Of a stretch of DNA of 64,000 nt, positions 49,978-63,023 are shown piece after piece; the stretch's first letter is position 1; each line of letters begins with the position of its first letter. The notes beneath the pieces are model-generated. The model was given only the letters and a program-made list of their open reading frames with translations, made no database searches and was not told the origin of the DNA. This stretch comes from Ooceraea biroi. Lineage: Eukaryota; Arthropoda; Insecta; Hymenoptera; Formicidae. The stretch lies in the NCBI RefSeq assembly GCF_003672135.1, contig NC_039507.1:17476278-17540277 (forward strand), in the 5' to 3' direction. The position numbers and the translations under genes are program-made.

Positions 49978-52845
49978 CAGAGTTTCCCAAACTTACCGCC
50001 CCCTTTTCAAAGATAAGTTTTTTCAACGCCCCCTTCAGGAAATCTCTATCTCTATCTCAACTAATGATACAATTGTAAGAGCGTATAGCTGTGTCTGTAA
50101 TTTCATCACAATATTTCTGTAGCTGTGTATGTATGTAATTTTTGAATTTCAAAAAGATAGGTTGGAAATAAAACTTGGAACTGAAATGTTAAAACTTTTT
50201 ATTATAATAACATGAAATAACAAAGAAATTGCATATAAACATATAAGATTGCTCACTATTATTAGTGATTATCAATAAAATCCGTAAAATTAAAGATAAT
50301 AAAGATAAAATAATTATCAATGAGAAGGATGAGCCTGATGTGCTGCTATCAATTTGTCAATATTCGGCTTTATATTTGTCAGCAGTATCCTTAAGTCTCC
50401 GCGATCAGCTATTTGCAGGAGGTTTCTCTGTTTAAGAAAAAGACTTGCGACCGCACTACATCCACGTTCAACTAAATAGGATGACGGAAATGCAATTAAA
50501 AATTTTTTTACCACAGCCCATAATTGAGGATAAAGTGTGGGTATTTGCTTTTGCAACCAGAATGCTTGATACCCATTTTTAAATTTAAATTTTAATTCTT
50601 CGTTTGTTGATAATTCAATTAATTCTTCTTGTAATTGCAATTCTGTTTCTTCAGTACTAGAAAATGGGTCTAAAATCCAAGCGGGAATCTTCATAGTAAG
50701 AATATCTTCAAATCGATTATTAAAATCATTATGGAGTGCCTGTAAATGTTGACAATAAATCAGAACTTCATCATCACGTTTTTTCACCGAGGAAAGATTC
50801 AGAAACTGGTAAAACACTCCACGTTCTAACTTGCGTTTGTACAAGAGTAGTTTTGACATAAACGCAGAAATAATAGACTTAGTTTTGATCAAATTCAGTT
50901 CATCTCCTTGCAGCTCCAAATTTATTTTATTAAATTTGTTATATAAATCTGTCAAATAAGCTATGTCACTTTTGACTTTTATTAAGTTGTTTCTTAATAA
51001 ATTATCTTTGTTTTCAAAAGATTTTATAACTAAGTCAAAGTGATTATAAACTCGATTTAAACAAGCACTATTTAACAGCCAATGTACTTCTGTATGGAAT
51101 AGCAAACGATTAAAGTCTTCGTCGTTTTCAATGCAAATCTGTCTAAACAATCTATCCTTGAGTGCATGAATTTTATTAACCGCTGTAATTACGTATTGTA
51201 ATGAGCAATGCAGGCGATCACTAAGGTTTTTTGCAACTAAATGTTGTCGATGAATCACACAGTGCACAGCGCATACATTTGGCACCGACTTTTTGAAAAA
51301 TGAAATAAAACCGCGATAACGCCCTACCATCGCTAAAGCACCGTCAATAGCAATTGATATGATATTATTCAGAGGAATTTCCCTTTCTTTAAAAAACGCT
51401 TTCACTACATTAAATATCGATTCTCCTTTAGTGCTAATTATCAATTGTTTAGCAAATAATAATTCTTGGCAAATTTTTTCTTCTTTTATGAATCGAACGT
51501 ATGCTAAAAGTAAAGCTTCATTCCCTGTTACAATAGATTCCTCAAGTTGTAAAGAGAACTGGGTTGTTTTTAAAAAATCACATAATGAGACTTCCACATC
51601 CTGGGCCATTTCATCAATTCGTCGTTGCACTGTATTATTGCTCAAAGGAATTTTCTTAATAATATCATCCGCTGACTTGTGCAGTACAGTACGCAGAACC
51701 TCACTAACAGCTGGTAGGATCAATTCTTCACCAATAGTATGTGGTTTTCCCGATTTAGCGATAAGTAAGGAAATGTTGTAAGAGGCACGTAACCCGTCAT
51801 TCTCTTGTTTGGATGTGGTTGCAAATATATCTGTCGACGTTGATCGTTTCAAAAATTGCTCTTTGAGTGCTTGAAAATAAGATAAATCTTTATCTTCGTT
51901 ATCAGTATGAGCTTTTTTCAAGTGATCTTTTAATTTTGAAGGTTCCATAGCTTCATTGGAAAAAACTTTTTGACAAATCAGGCACATTAGTAATGTGTTG
52001 TTTGTGGGTGACTCAATAAAGCCATATTTCAAATATTCGACATTATATTGTCTACATTTCTTCTTTGGTTCAACCATAGTTTTATCTCTAAAAAAATTTA
52101 ATTGCTGTTATAAAGTCCAATTATAATAAAAAACTACTCACTTGAAAACCGCAGTCTTATTGAAACAATAACAATAACAATATTCTTTGTATGTAACCGA
52201 ATACTTACTAAAATTTTTAGATATTGCACTGCATCAAACTGTTAACTACTGCTCGTCACACAATTCAGAAATAGTCTAATTGGATTTAAGCAGAAACAGT
52301 GATTTAAGACTTCTCTCTCATGCGTTTTATAATACTATTTATATTATTATACAGTGAAGTTAACATAACATGCACAGATTCCTGCCGTTGCGCGCTGTAT
52401 TTATAAGAACCCGCGTAAGTCTTGACGCATAGGCGGCCAAGTGAAGAGAGCGTGGCGCGCACTGATAAACTGAACAGCGAATGTTTCGATTGGTGGATGT
52501 TCTCGCGCTCAAAATAGTATACTTACATACATGCTCACACTCGCTTCTTAAGATGCATCTTGTTCTTTTGTTAAGACCGATCGGTTGTAACTTGCATTTT
52601 GTTCATTTCCTTAAAAACTAAAATTAGCCTTACATTATACAACCGGATTAACGTGTACTAACGGTTGGTAGAATCTTGTGACGATGCATGATTGTATATC
52701 TATGTAGAGAAGTTTACTTAAAAAAATGTTTAGTCCAAATTCTTTTTCACCTTTCTATTTCCCACTTACTCCCCAACGCCCTCCAGGATCCCGCCAGCGC
52801 CCATGGGGGGGGGGGGGGCGATAGCGCCCACTTTGGGAAACTCTG
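49978..52845 (-). mobile_element. Complete hAT (Buster-like) transposon, 2868 bp
   Basis: Terminal inverted repeats CAGAGTTTCCCAAA / TTTGGGAAACTCTG, flanked by a perfect 8-bp duplication GACTAGTG. It contains one long minus-strand transposase frame (50317-52077). The right side has a poly-G run (about 52804-52818) in the sub-terminal region. Termini, 8-bp duplication and protein together fit the Buster branch of the hAT superfamily. Perfect duplication and open frame argue for a recent insertion. Confidence 0.97.
50317..52077 (-). CDS. hAT (Buster-like, ZBED type) transposase, 586 aa
   Basis: It would bind the element ends and catalyse cut-and-paste transposition. N-terminus: a BED-type zinc finger with Cys32, Cys35, His52 and His57 (C-x2-C-x16-H-x4-H). 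Core: the LQLEES block (177-182), AIDGALAM with Asp245, a long insertion domain, and the C-terminal dimerisation/catalytic segment SSYLVERGCSAV with Glu537. The 66-residue step from position 179 to Asp245 equals the step between the first two catalytic Asp in TcBuster (D223 to D289, from memory). In this protein, however, position 179 is Glu (GAG), where the family has Asp in an LDEST motif. The frame is otherwise uninterrupted, and 586 residues is within the family range. The ATG at 52077 is preceded on the minus strand by a T-run and AG, so a 5' leader intron is possible. Related host-domesticated genes exist (ZBED5, SCAND3), but terminal repeats and target duplication show this one is still inside a transposon. 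Confidence 0.95.
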   Translation of the reverse strand: MVEPKKKCRQYNVEYLKYGFIESPTNNTLLMCLICQKVFSNEAMEPSKLKDHLKKAHTDNEDKDLSYFQALKEQFLKRSTSTDIFATTSKQENDGLRASYNISLLIAKSGKPHTIGEELILPAVSEVLRTVLHKSADDIIKKIPLSNNTVQRRIDEMAQDVEVSLCDFLKTTQFSLQLEESIVTGNEALLLAYVRFIKEEKICQELLFAKQLIISTKGESIFNVVKAFFKEREIPLNNIISIAIDGALAMVGRYRGFISFFKKSVPNVCAVHCVIHRQHLVAKNLSDRLHCSLQYVITAVNKIHALKDRLFRQICIENDEDFNRLLFHTEVHWLLNSACLNRVYNHFDLVIKSFENKDNLLRNNLIKVKSDIAYLTDLYNKFNKINLELQGDELNLIKTKSIISAFMSKLLLYKRKLERGVFYQFLNLSSVKKRDDEVLIYCQHLQALHNDFNNRFEDILTMKIPAWILDPFSSTEETELQLQEELIELSTNEELKFKFKNGYQAFWLQKQIPTLYPQLWAVVKKFLIAFPSSYLVERGCSAVASLFLKQRNLLQIADRGDLRILLTNIKPNIDKLIAAHQAHPSH

Positions 52846-52853
52846 GACTAGTG
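52846..52853 (+). repeat. hAT target-site duplication, right
   Basis: GACTAGTG, identical to 49970-49977. Confidence 0.95.
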
Positions 52854-55800
52854 TTATAAATTCATTAACGTTGGCAAATTTTAATTTGATCCTATCATCT
52901 TTGCATAAATGTAAATATTAACGATTAAAATTATAAAATTGTCCATCAAGTATAATTGCATAAATTGGGCGTATAATCTATCCATATATTATATTTCTTA
53001 TTAATGAATCCTGACCTTCTCTATTAAACTCCTCGCTGAAAGTGCTAGTACAGAGGCCTCATGCTCCTGGCGAACATACATAAATCAAGTAACTCTGTCC
53101 CATATAAATTATATTTCCAAGCACACGGCTGTCACAGGCAGGCAGGAGTGGCTGATTATAAGAGAATAAAATGTGAGGGTGAAATAAATATGAAGGAAGA
53201 CACTAAAAGTGAAGAAAACGAACACATGTACATATAATTAGCTATTAGCAATTATTCTCTACTGAAAGAGGTAACATAAACCTTGGAATACCCTCGAATG
53301 GAAGGATATTCTTTAATGCATCACGTGTCGCGATCAGGCAATATATACTTATCCATCGCCGGAAGTACAGATAACAGGTGGATTGAGAGGTCCCGTGAAT
53401 ATATATATGTGTGCGTACATGTATATTTTTTAGGCAGGCCCCCGGCCAAATGCCTAGAATTGCCTCGCCTCTTCCGTGTTGGTGTCCAGCGCGATTCATT
53501 ACCTCTCTATTCATCGACAGTGCCGACGCAACTGCCAAGTCCTCGAAAACCAACCTGTGCCTATTGCTTCCGCTGCCTTTCGCCTCTCTTTGTCCCTTAG
53601 CACTAAGCCCTATATCACGTCCTTTAACATTACTTCGACCATTCGCATCATTCATTCAACTGCAGAAAACCATTTATAATATTCGTGAAATTCCACCTCG
53701 CTGTGAGCAACTACTTAACTTTGCAAATCAACTGTTGCAAGATAATATCGATGATCGTCTTTTTCGTAGTCTTTTTATATATTATACAATATATGAAAAC
53801 ACATCAAAAATAAGAGTCGCTTATAATTCGGACACTTTGCTCAAATCGCGATATTTTCTTGTTCCAATTCTTTTCTCTAGCTTTCCTTTTCTCGTCTTTT
53901 AATTATTTCTTTGGGACAATAAAATCGCATCGTATCATTCTGCGTTTACGTGCACTTACGGTCGAATAAAAGTACTAATCTTTTATTTGGCGAAGCAACG
54001 GCACCTTTAGCGAGAAGCTCGAATAATAAGCAGTTGTAAGCAGGGATGCTTTACTCCTTCCCCCTTGCCCCTCCGCAACATCCTGCGCGGATCCACGTCG
54101 TTTTCGTCCTTGTCGAGATGGTACAATGAACAAATATTAAAAACTATAAATTCATTCATTTCTCTCCTCTGTCTTTTTCTCCCTTGCGCCACTCCTTTGC
54201 TGCTTTTAATGAAATTCACACCAGCGCGCAGCGGCTTGGCTCCAGGCCTCGTAGCTCCTAACAACAATCCGCCCTTACTTATTTTCAAAAGCCTTTTCAC
54301 GCAGATGAAAGTTTTTCGTCTGAGAATTACCTCGAATTATTCAGCATTAACCGCGCTCTCTCATTTATGCATTTATTCTGATATGATTTACTCCGCAATG
54401 TATTTTGATACGCGTCCATTTTATTCAAACGCGCGTACTTGCGCGTTTGAAAAACACAGAACGTGATAAACGTTGTTATTACTGCACGTTCCTAATTATC
54501 GGCGATATAAATTTAATATAAATACGTACCTCACGTGAAATTATTTGCTTAACAATGTCAAGAAAATAATTTCTGATGTTTAACATGGTCCTTCACTATA
54601 TAGCAATTTTATTATCTCATTATTGTGAAATCATTACAGAAATTTAATATTATATGTTTTTTGCAGTTACGCGCGGTTCAATTTCCGAGGGTGTGCGTCG
54701 GTAGTTTGCATTGCAGAAAATAATAGCGCGATCGCTTTCTGCCGGTTTAGACGATCGAATACGTCCGTGCCACGCGACGAGATTTATGCGTCGATTATTT
54801 ATCGTGTTCCTTTCGTCGATGAAAATAGAAAATATGCTTAAAAGGAAGAAAACGAGAGGGGCGCGCGCTCACGCACGATATACATACTTGTGATAGGTAT
54901 ACTTAAAATCTCATTTATATTGCTTTCACTATCTGATAATACATAAATTCTGCTATTGGAAACAGGTCTTGTATGTTATATAAATGTATTCAGCCTATCG
55001 AAAACGCTGATGGTAACACCGCAAGAGCACAAACTTATCAGAAATTTAAAAAAACTTCTTTACACTTTTTACGTCGAAAAAAATTAAATAAATTCCATTT
55101 TTTTACAATAGTTTTACGGTCTTTGTCATTTATTATGAAAATGAAAGCAATGTGTATTAAAAATAGTAATATAGACTATGGACCAAACCACTGTTTACAT
55201 CAAACATAATTAACAAATTTAGCAAAAAATTCAAGGCGCCAACTATAATACGAGGCATCGAAATAAATAAAGGAAACCGATTCAACTTATGTGTGGTACA
55301 AGGAGCCAGCCTGAGATAGTTTAAAGCAAGGTCGGTTGGTTCGGGTTCAGGTGCTGTTGCAACTAATATCGTAAATCCAGATCGAGTTCGAGGGAGAACA
55401 GAGCTCCGTCTCCCTTTCCTTTATAGCCCTCTATAGCGGCCAGTTCCACCTTTTGCATCTGCGCAATATCTTCATAAAGTGAAGCAATAGGATTATGAGC
55501 GTGGATTCTGTGCAAATAGCAAAAGTGGAAACAGCCTCTGAATGCCGAGGTGCTAACTTAATTCTCGAATATCGAAAAGAAAATTCAAGCATTCTGATCA
55601 TGTTTTCACCATTGGTATAGAAATATTTTCATAAGAAGGCCAAATTTATAATTTATATCTACGTGCGTATATAAAAGTGAGAATATTAACTAAAAAGAAG
55701 CTCTAACGCAGAAATTGATGTAAACAAAGTATTAGCTATGACAACATACACCACACCAATAAAACGCACGATTAATGATTCATTAAATTTATTACAATTT

Positions 55801-56805
55801 AATTAAATGTTTAATGTGCTCTGGTTATGTATTATTCCAATATTGTTTAATATGATTAATTCATTATGATATTTAATGTATAGTTATAATGTTTAAAGAG
55901 AAGAATATATATGAACTGAATGTGTAGAGATATAGATCAAGGTTACGTTGCTTTAAATAAAATATCTAAGATATCAGTTGCTTTTTACGTATCATTTGGC
56001 ACACAATCTAGAAATTTTACAAATCAATTCTCTTAAACATATGTTTATTTAATATAAAGTATATATAAACACTATCATATACAATTTCGATAAAGATGTT
56101 TTCTCATATTCCACACATTAGTGATAATAACTAGTGATAATAAATATAATTAAATATAATAAAAATAAAAATAATTAATAATATCTATTGATAATAATAT
56201 CTATTTCATTTTTATAAACGACTTGTGATATGCACACTATATACACGATTGTCTTCTGAAGGAATACAATTACAATTTCTGATATTGCGTCTGTTGGTCA
56301 ATCGATGCGCGGGTTTCAATAATTCGCCGAATTGTTATCAGCATCCTACATAAATCGGAATATCACACGACATACCGACGATAACCAATCGAATTTTAAT
56401 CGGGGTCCCCACAGAATAGCTGACATGTGATCCCCTCGAAAATTCCCAGTAAAATACGGTGTGCCAGAAATCAATCTCGCAGATATCCTCGTTGATATCC
56501 TTTCTCGTTGTCTAATAATACTAATTTTAGCGTAAAAGCTCCTGATTAATTAACACAGATAAGAAACAAGTTTGTAAATATTTTTCTACATACAGTGTAT
56601 GTAGTAATTAAATGATTTATTTCCTTCATTTGCTTTTAACTGATAATTATATAATTAAATAAACTAATCAATGTTATACGTACACTAAATTTGTAAAGAC
56701 TACTAACAAATGTGAAACGTGCTTAGATAAGCCATTACTTCGAACTTTTGTTTGTAAAACGCATAGCAATGTTATCAGTAATGTAATCTACTTAGAAATA
56801 ATCAA
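52854..56805. other. Intronic or intergenic, no gene seen
   Basis: AT-rich, with mildly GC-rich patches at 53440-53640 and 54000-54260. Open frames there (53245-53655 minus, 53411-53902 plus, 54065-54466 plus) overlap on opposite strands and show no domain. Confidence 0.5.
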
Positions 56806-56841
56806 TAAGGTATTAAGGTATTAAGGTATTAAGGTATTAAG
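56806..56841 (+). repeat. 8-bp tandem repeat (TAAGGTAT), 4.5 copies
   Basis: Four and a half perfect copies of TAAGGTAT in AT-rich DNA. Confidence 0.92.
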
Positions 56842-59800
56842 TATATATCCAGAATTATCTTCGAACTTGGATTACTGATAGCGAATAGCTGATAATGGAT
56901 AATATTAATTGACATATTATCTCAACACATTATTGCAATAATGCGCGATAATACATGAAACGGCACAATCAGAAACTAACATCCGCAGCAATTAATATCA
57001 AATTACCTTTGGATGCTAGATTCTTAGAAATGTTCTAGATTAAAGAGAAGTCTTTCGTCTTTTCGAAAAGACGTACATCAAACTGACCAATACCGCAGCG
57101 AGTTTATGCCGTGATCTCCGGACCGAGAAAATTGTTTTCGGTCAAACGAAACATTTATAAGCCATAAAAAGCCTGCCGTTGCATTCGGGTCGAACGATCT
57201 ATTAAATTTTTATGAGCTTTTTGTCGGAAACCTCGCAACGCGTTCGAGCAGCGCACTGAGGAACCGCCGTTAGCTCTGGATTTCCAACCATGCCTGCATA
57301 TAAGGGGTGTCATATAAAAACCTGATACACCGAAGTCGTATAAAGTTAATCCTTATCTGATTGAAATAAAAGAGTCATTTTACAATCTCTCAATATCGCT
57401 CTGCGCAGCGATGGAATAATCCGATGCCGCGGCAGCGGCATATTAAGATATCAAAGTACCGAATTGAAAGGCTATGAAATTTCTGACATACTCAAGGCTA
57501 TACCACACAACTTACTAGGCTCACTCGTTGTTAGTTTTCATTTACAACATCACAATTAATTAAGATTCTTAAACAATAATCAAATAATGATATAGGTAGA
57601 CGTAAAATTCTTCAAGCGGCTTAACAGAGGTAATAATTAATTTTCTCAGATTAAATCCCGCGAGAAAAATAATAATTCTAACAAAATTAATTTCATGTAT
57701 TCTTCATACTTCATTCATGCAATTCTTATTAATTAGTTATAATAAAGATAAATGCACAAATTTATCTTTGATGCACGTTTATCTTTGTGTTCTCAGTAGG
57801 GAAGTGGAATCGCTCAAGAAAGCGACATTTCAGTTTTCGCAACATGCAATTTTCCTAATCAAACAACGCTCACCGTTTGTCTTCTAATCTGCATCTTTAC
57901 CATTCGTTAGAGTTTCTATGACTCGCAGCAGTCTTATCTATATTACATGATTGCGCATCGGTGCGTGATGCTTGTAGTCAGTAAGAATCCGCATTCGCGG
58001 AAGAATGATTTTCGCACGTCAGCTCCCTAAATCAGATCCAAGTTCAGTTCAGTCGCAATGTAAGCAAAGAGGTACCGGTGTGTTCTTTGTAACTGGGTCT
58101 ATTTCGAGAATGTAACTTGTGTTAGAGGAGCGAGAGAGTAAAGACAAGAGGTAAAGGGCGCGAGAGGACGCGGTGAAGGGGATGAAGGTGAATGCGTCCA
58201 ACTCCGCTTGTAATGAACTTGTGAATATTTAGTGGGGTAATTGCCCTTCGTGGCGAGTCTCGCCTGCGTCTACTGCTATAAGGGGTGTCCGCCAAATCCG
58301 GAAGCAAAACCAATATCAGCCGGCCACCTGTGCTCAGCTTGCACTTCGTCATATATACGTTATGTGTGCGCATCGCTCCACATGTATCGATAATTTGATT
58401 TCCTCGGAGACACCGCAGGACGACTGCCAGCCATTTTGTCGGCTGTATTTTATTTTTCCAGTTTCTAATGTAGCAAAAGATATGGAAAAGATAGCTATGC
58501 TTTTCGTTTATCAATGTTGCTTGAGGAAAATAATGAATTTTTAAGCTCTAAGCATGAAGATTTTCGACAACGTATTTTTCTGATTTTCTGATTCGTCTGA
58601 TACACTATAAACCAATCTTTCATAGACAAAATAAAAGAAACAAAATTACTCTTGCAAATATATGTCGTATTCTTTATTTTTATTGTATATTTCTAGTATA
58701 ATATATTCTTTTAGAATATATTATTTTGCAAAGGCCCAGATTTGTAAATATCGTTTCTTGACTTGTGCATATTCTATACGCATTATAAATAAAATGCGCA
58801 TACACATAATTCTGTCGACACATGTAATTTTACAAACTATTCTGATAGTTGATTGCTTCATGTTGTGTGCCAAGCTGCGGTTACAATATCGCAGAAAATA
58901 CAATTTATTATTGTTCCTAAGGGAATATTACGTCGTCATTTCGTTAATTATGAGTGCCGAGATATTGCGAAAATAATAAATTCATGAGTTGAAATCTCTT
59001 TCTCTCTTTAATTTTTCTACTAATTAAAAATAATTTTCCATTTGCATTCTATATTAAACGACGCAAGAAAATGGCAATTTAATATTATTATATGTTCGGT
59101 AATTAACAAGTAAAAAGGAGAACAAAAAAAGAATGAAATAAACTAACCATGTATTAAATGTACAAGTCCAGGCTGACACGCAACAGAACTGTAATCTGCT
59201 AAACGAAGCCTAAGCTTTGCTGCATGTCTCGTGCAATGGAAGCCTCCACGTTCTTTGCACGCCATCTGAGCGTTTTATAATTACTGTGTCTCTCTTTCTT
59301 TTTCGTTCCTCCTTCTTCACTTTCACGTCCTTTAGCTTCTTTACTTAGAAAAATGTCTGGCTATTAATTTACCCATACCGCCTGCCGCGCGTAACGTCTT
59401 GACAGAACGTACCACCTGGTAAAACAAGCTGCATAAATTAAACGTTGGATTATGTATTCCAAATTTCCTTTATTTTCCGAACGATACTAGAGAACAATGC
59501 AGATGAGTACAGATTATGTGCAGTTCATGTTAAAACATCACGTTATAACTTGCAGTTATAAAATACGTATTTTACGCATAAAAAATACATATAATTGTAT
59601 ATATCAACTTTCTAAATACTTTTTAAACACTTACAGAAATAAATACTGCGTAATCATTATTTTGAGACACGTGAAGTTGAAGAATTGTTAATTCTTAATT
59701 AAACACAGTAATATTATATTATTTTCTAGAATGCCACAGTTAAAACTATATTTATGCCTCTAAACGAAAACGAATTAGAGATAGTACACAACAGTATCTG

Positions 59801-62006
59801 TATTCGAATTTGAATGATTAAAGAATAGCGCCTCGGCAATTATAGATTCTCTCAGTTCGATGAGAATGACGGGTGATGAAATGCTCGCGGATCGATCATC
59901 GGTACACACCTATCTCACGGCGCATCTTATGACAACGACGACAACCAATCGGTTTCCAATTTGATACAGAATAGAATCCATTAACAGCCGCCATCGTCGT
60001 CGGCGCTTCCACCGACCGGATACATTTCGGCGAGTGTCAAGGTGGGAAACGGCAGAGGTAAAGCGAGAAGCTGGGACGGAAGTGACGGAAGAAAAAGGTA
60101 TCGCGCGCGCGGAAGAGAGGAAGAAAGAGGAGTAAAGAGGAGGAGGGGAAAAGAGAGATGGAGGTGGAGAAAGAAGGTGGTAAAAATGTAAGATGGAGAA
60201 ACGGGGGATGAAAAGGAATATACGAGATGCGCGTAAGCGAGCTGGCTAGCAGCCGGTAGCTGACTCGTACCGATAAGAAGTCTCGATCCGTTCGCTCCCG
60301 CGGAGTTCTCTGCCCGCCGCTTCGTTCGTTCCTTTCCTTTCACGCGCCTCGTTCTCCTGTTCTCCTTTTTGCAAGGAGAATATGACATTAACTGACGGAC
60401 GGAGAGCGACGTCGCCGCGACGCGATCTAACGCGAAGCGGCGGCGGCAGAGGTGCCGACGACGTAGACGATGTGAAGGCGACAAACTCCGTTGGAGGATT
60501 GAGCTCAAAACGAAATAGGGAATTTAAGTGTCACCGTTTTGCGATGAGGTCTTTCCTTGCTCCCGCCATCCTTCCGTACTTTCTTTCATCCTTTCTTCCG
60601 TTTTATTTTGTTCTTCCGTTTTCGTTCATTTCTTTATTTCGATATTTCTAATAAGATTTTAATAATATTAATTATAGCAATTTAGATACGCATAAAAAAG
60701 CTTTATTATATTTTTACAGTTCTTTGAAAATGGCCACTTAATAAATATGCTTTTAAAGTAGACTCTTTCATAAACAGCATACGAAAATATACAAATATGC
60801 TGTTTTTCAAAAGGTGCATTTATTCCTGGCGGAAAAGTTCTTGCTGATAAACTGTGAAATGAAAGCTCCACAGAGATAAAGAATCTGCTTGATGGTTTAA
60901 CGTATACAGAATAAAATACAGTCTATCCAATGCCAGATATACGAAGAAATATTTAGGGGCTTTTAACCTGATTCAAAGTACTTATTCTGAACGACCGTCG
61001 TTGTGCGGAGGAGTTCCTCTAAACGCAGCAATTCCGGAAAAGTGCGAACGATTAAGCAGTAAATTCCTCTCGTGGCCTACCCATTCTCATCCGTACGCGC
61101 ACAATTACTATTCCAAGTTCATTCGCTACCGCCCGTTACATCTCCCGTAAAACGCACTCGCACGCCAGTGCCAGTTTAACAATACAAACTGCCCGTTAAA
61201 CTATTGCTGTTAAATTGCGGCAAAGTGCTCGCGCAACGGGTAGATCTTCGATATCACTTCGAGATGTACATCTCGATGCCAAACGCTTGCCTTCGATTTC
61301 GAAACGCGCCGTAATAGTATCTCTGTTGCGCTTGTAAAGTCGAGTTACGAGTTCGCACAATTCATTTCTGGAGACACGAAAGTTGTATTCAGTAGATAAA
61401 CTGGAATTTAGGAACTGAAAGTTAGGAAGCAGTTAAACATTTGGGAAACATTTAATATGAAGCATATATAAAATTTGTATTTACGTTAAAATATGCAAAT
61501 ATAAAATTTAAAGTAGAAGTATATGAAACAAATATAAAATTATAATATGATATCAAATTATAATATCATAATATAACTTTATAAATTAAAGAAAGAGATA
61601 CATGAAAAGAGAAAAAATATTTCTTCTAATGTTGCTTAACGTTTTCTTTAATAAATTCTCCTGAATTTATTTCGCACAAAAGACGTACAATCTCCTTATT
61701 TAATGGAAAACTGTGGCAATTTTCTTTTGCAATTATATCTACGAAATATATTATAGTTCATAATTTTATGATTGTATTAAGTCTGATATCATATATTTAT
61801 ATCCAACATAAGCTCCAACAGGGATCTCATACGCTGCGACAAACATTTTTAAATTAACTTATCGCGGATCATCAACGCCATATTGAATAATCTTTATTCG
61901 ATAAGTACGATACTGATAATCTTTATCCGATAACTACGATCTGATGTCACTTATTGATGTAAGATCGATAAATTAAAATAGACATGAAATAATAGATAAA
62001 CATAAA
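56842..62006. other. Intronic or intergenic, no gene seen; CpG island at 60000-60500
   Basis: AT-rich DNA without a believable gene. The exception in composition is a CpG-rich island at 59980-60500 with a purine-rich half, whose long minus-strand frame (59981-60508) is Arg/Ser/Leu-rich and not family-like. The island could be a promoter, for instance of a gene read to the left, but no TATA box, initiator or first coding exon was recognised. Confidence 0.5.
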
Positions 62007-62012
62007 TTTATT
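62007..62012 (-). terminator. Polyadenylation signal AATAAA of the chitin-binding gene
   Basis: AATAAA on the minus strand (TTTATT on plus), about 145 bp past the stop codon of the gene at 62158-62854. Confidence 0.6.
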
Positions 62013-62157
62013 CTTGAAAAACTGTACGTATAAACTGCTCATATAAATATGTGTTCATGTATATAATTGTATCATGCTGTACAGCCAAAAAATGATTTTG
62101 TGTTGTTACATGATTTTACAAACATACAATATAACGTAAATTATGGATATAAATTAT

Positions 62158-62854
62158 TTAAGCTTCATTGGCTGTGCACCCAGCTTGCCAGGGGAAATCG
62201 CAAACTTTTTTATCGGGGTTGAAGTGTAAATCGTCAGGACACTTCATTACGATCGGTCGGCCAAAGTCACAAACGAAATAGTGATTGCAGTTAGTAGGAT
62301 GAGGAAACAGAATCGCCTCGTCGCCTTCTCTCGGTGCCTCATCTGGGCATGTGACTTCCTGGGCCTGGCAATGGAACACAGCCATCAGGCACACCAAAAG
62401 AGCAATGGAGAGTACAGCTAAAATATAGTAAAATATATATTAAGATTAGGACGATAAAAAAAGAGAGTAAAAAAAGCTACTAATCACTTCTCAAACTGCC
62501 ATGGATTACGTTAAAAGCAACTTTTTATTTAGGTTTCTAAGGCAAAACATATGCATGGTGATATGTAAAATAATAAAGTAACTTTTACGTGAAAACCTTT
62601 TCTGTAACATCCGTTAACGCGCATATCACATGCAATTTTACATACAACAATTTTAATTTGATAAAAGATTCTTATCAAGTTATGTTGTGATAATTGTCAT
62701 AATTATGTTTATGATAATTGCGGAAAATCATGATCTACACTCATTATTACGATACGTTTTGCGACAATAAGTTATGTCACATTGGTCTCGTTCACTGAGT
62801 AAAGTGTTGATCACGTTCACGTATTTCACATAAAGCAACAGGCTTACCTTTCAT
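62158..62854 (-). CDS. Small secreted chitin-binding protein (single CBM14/peritrophin-A domain), 88 aa
   Basis: Two coding exons: 62848-62854 (ATG AAA G) and 62158-62417, joined across a 430-bp intron with a GTAAGC donor and a TTTTAG acceptor. Splicing completes codon 3 as GCT and gives MKAVLSIALLVCLMAV, a typical signal peptide likely cleaved near residue 21. The mature part has six cysteines at 26, 46, 52, 62, 75 and 83, spaced 19-5-9-12-7. With the aromatic block CNHYFVCDFG and CPDDLHFNP this is the chitin-binding type-2 (CBM14) pattern. Single-domain secreted proteins of this kind bind chitin in the gut peritrophic matrix or in cuticle. The protein is complete: one domain, no catalytic module, no transmembrane segment. 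A TATA box lies upstream. The split start codon region explains why the frame alone shows only 79 residues. Confidence 0.95.
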
Positions 62855-62936
62855 CCTGACGTTAGGAAAAATTTTGTTTTTTCACTCTCCACTTTATGCG
62901 ACCACGCTAAATGTGCGCGCGGCTACCTAGGGTCTC

Positions 62937-62944
62937 TTTATATA
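62937..62944 (-). promoter_or_regulatory. TATA box of the chitin-binding gene
   Basis: TATATAAA on the minus strand, about 83 bp upstream of the ATG at 62854. A start site about 30 bp downstream (near 62913) would leave a 5' leader of about 60 bases with no upstream ATG that I noticed. Confidence 0.8.
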
Positions 62945-62962
62945 CCCGATCAATGGATCCTT

Positions 62963-62970
62963 CTTATCAG
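62963..62970 (-). promoter_or_regulatory. GATA-factor site, proximal
   Basis: CTGATAAG on the minus strand, about 20 bp upstream of the TATA box. It fits the WGATAR consensus and the extended form preferred by endodermal GATA factors in several animals. Binding is inferred. Confidence 0.55.
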
Positions 62971-63023
62971 CTTACTCAAATCAGCTGTACACGACTCCCG
63001 CCCTCTTCTCAAAGATCTGTACC

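Noticed and set aside
57301..58300. AAGGGGTGTC motifs at about 57302 and 58280 considered as transposon ends
   Set aside because: No matching inverted terminus or target duplication was found for either.
59981..60508. 175-codon minus-strand frame in the CpG island
   Set aside because: Arg/Ser/Leu-rich low-complexity composition without domain, splice support or an identifiable family.
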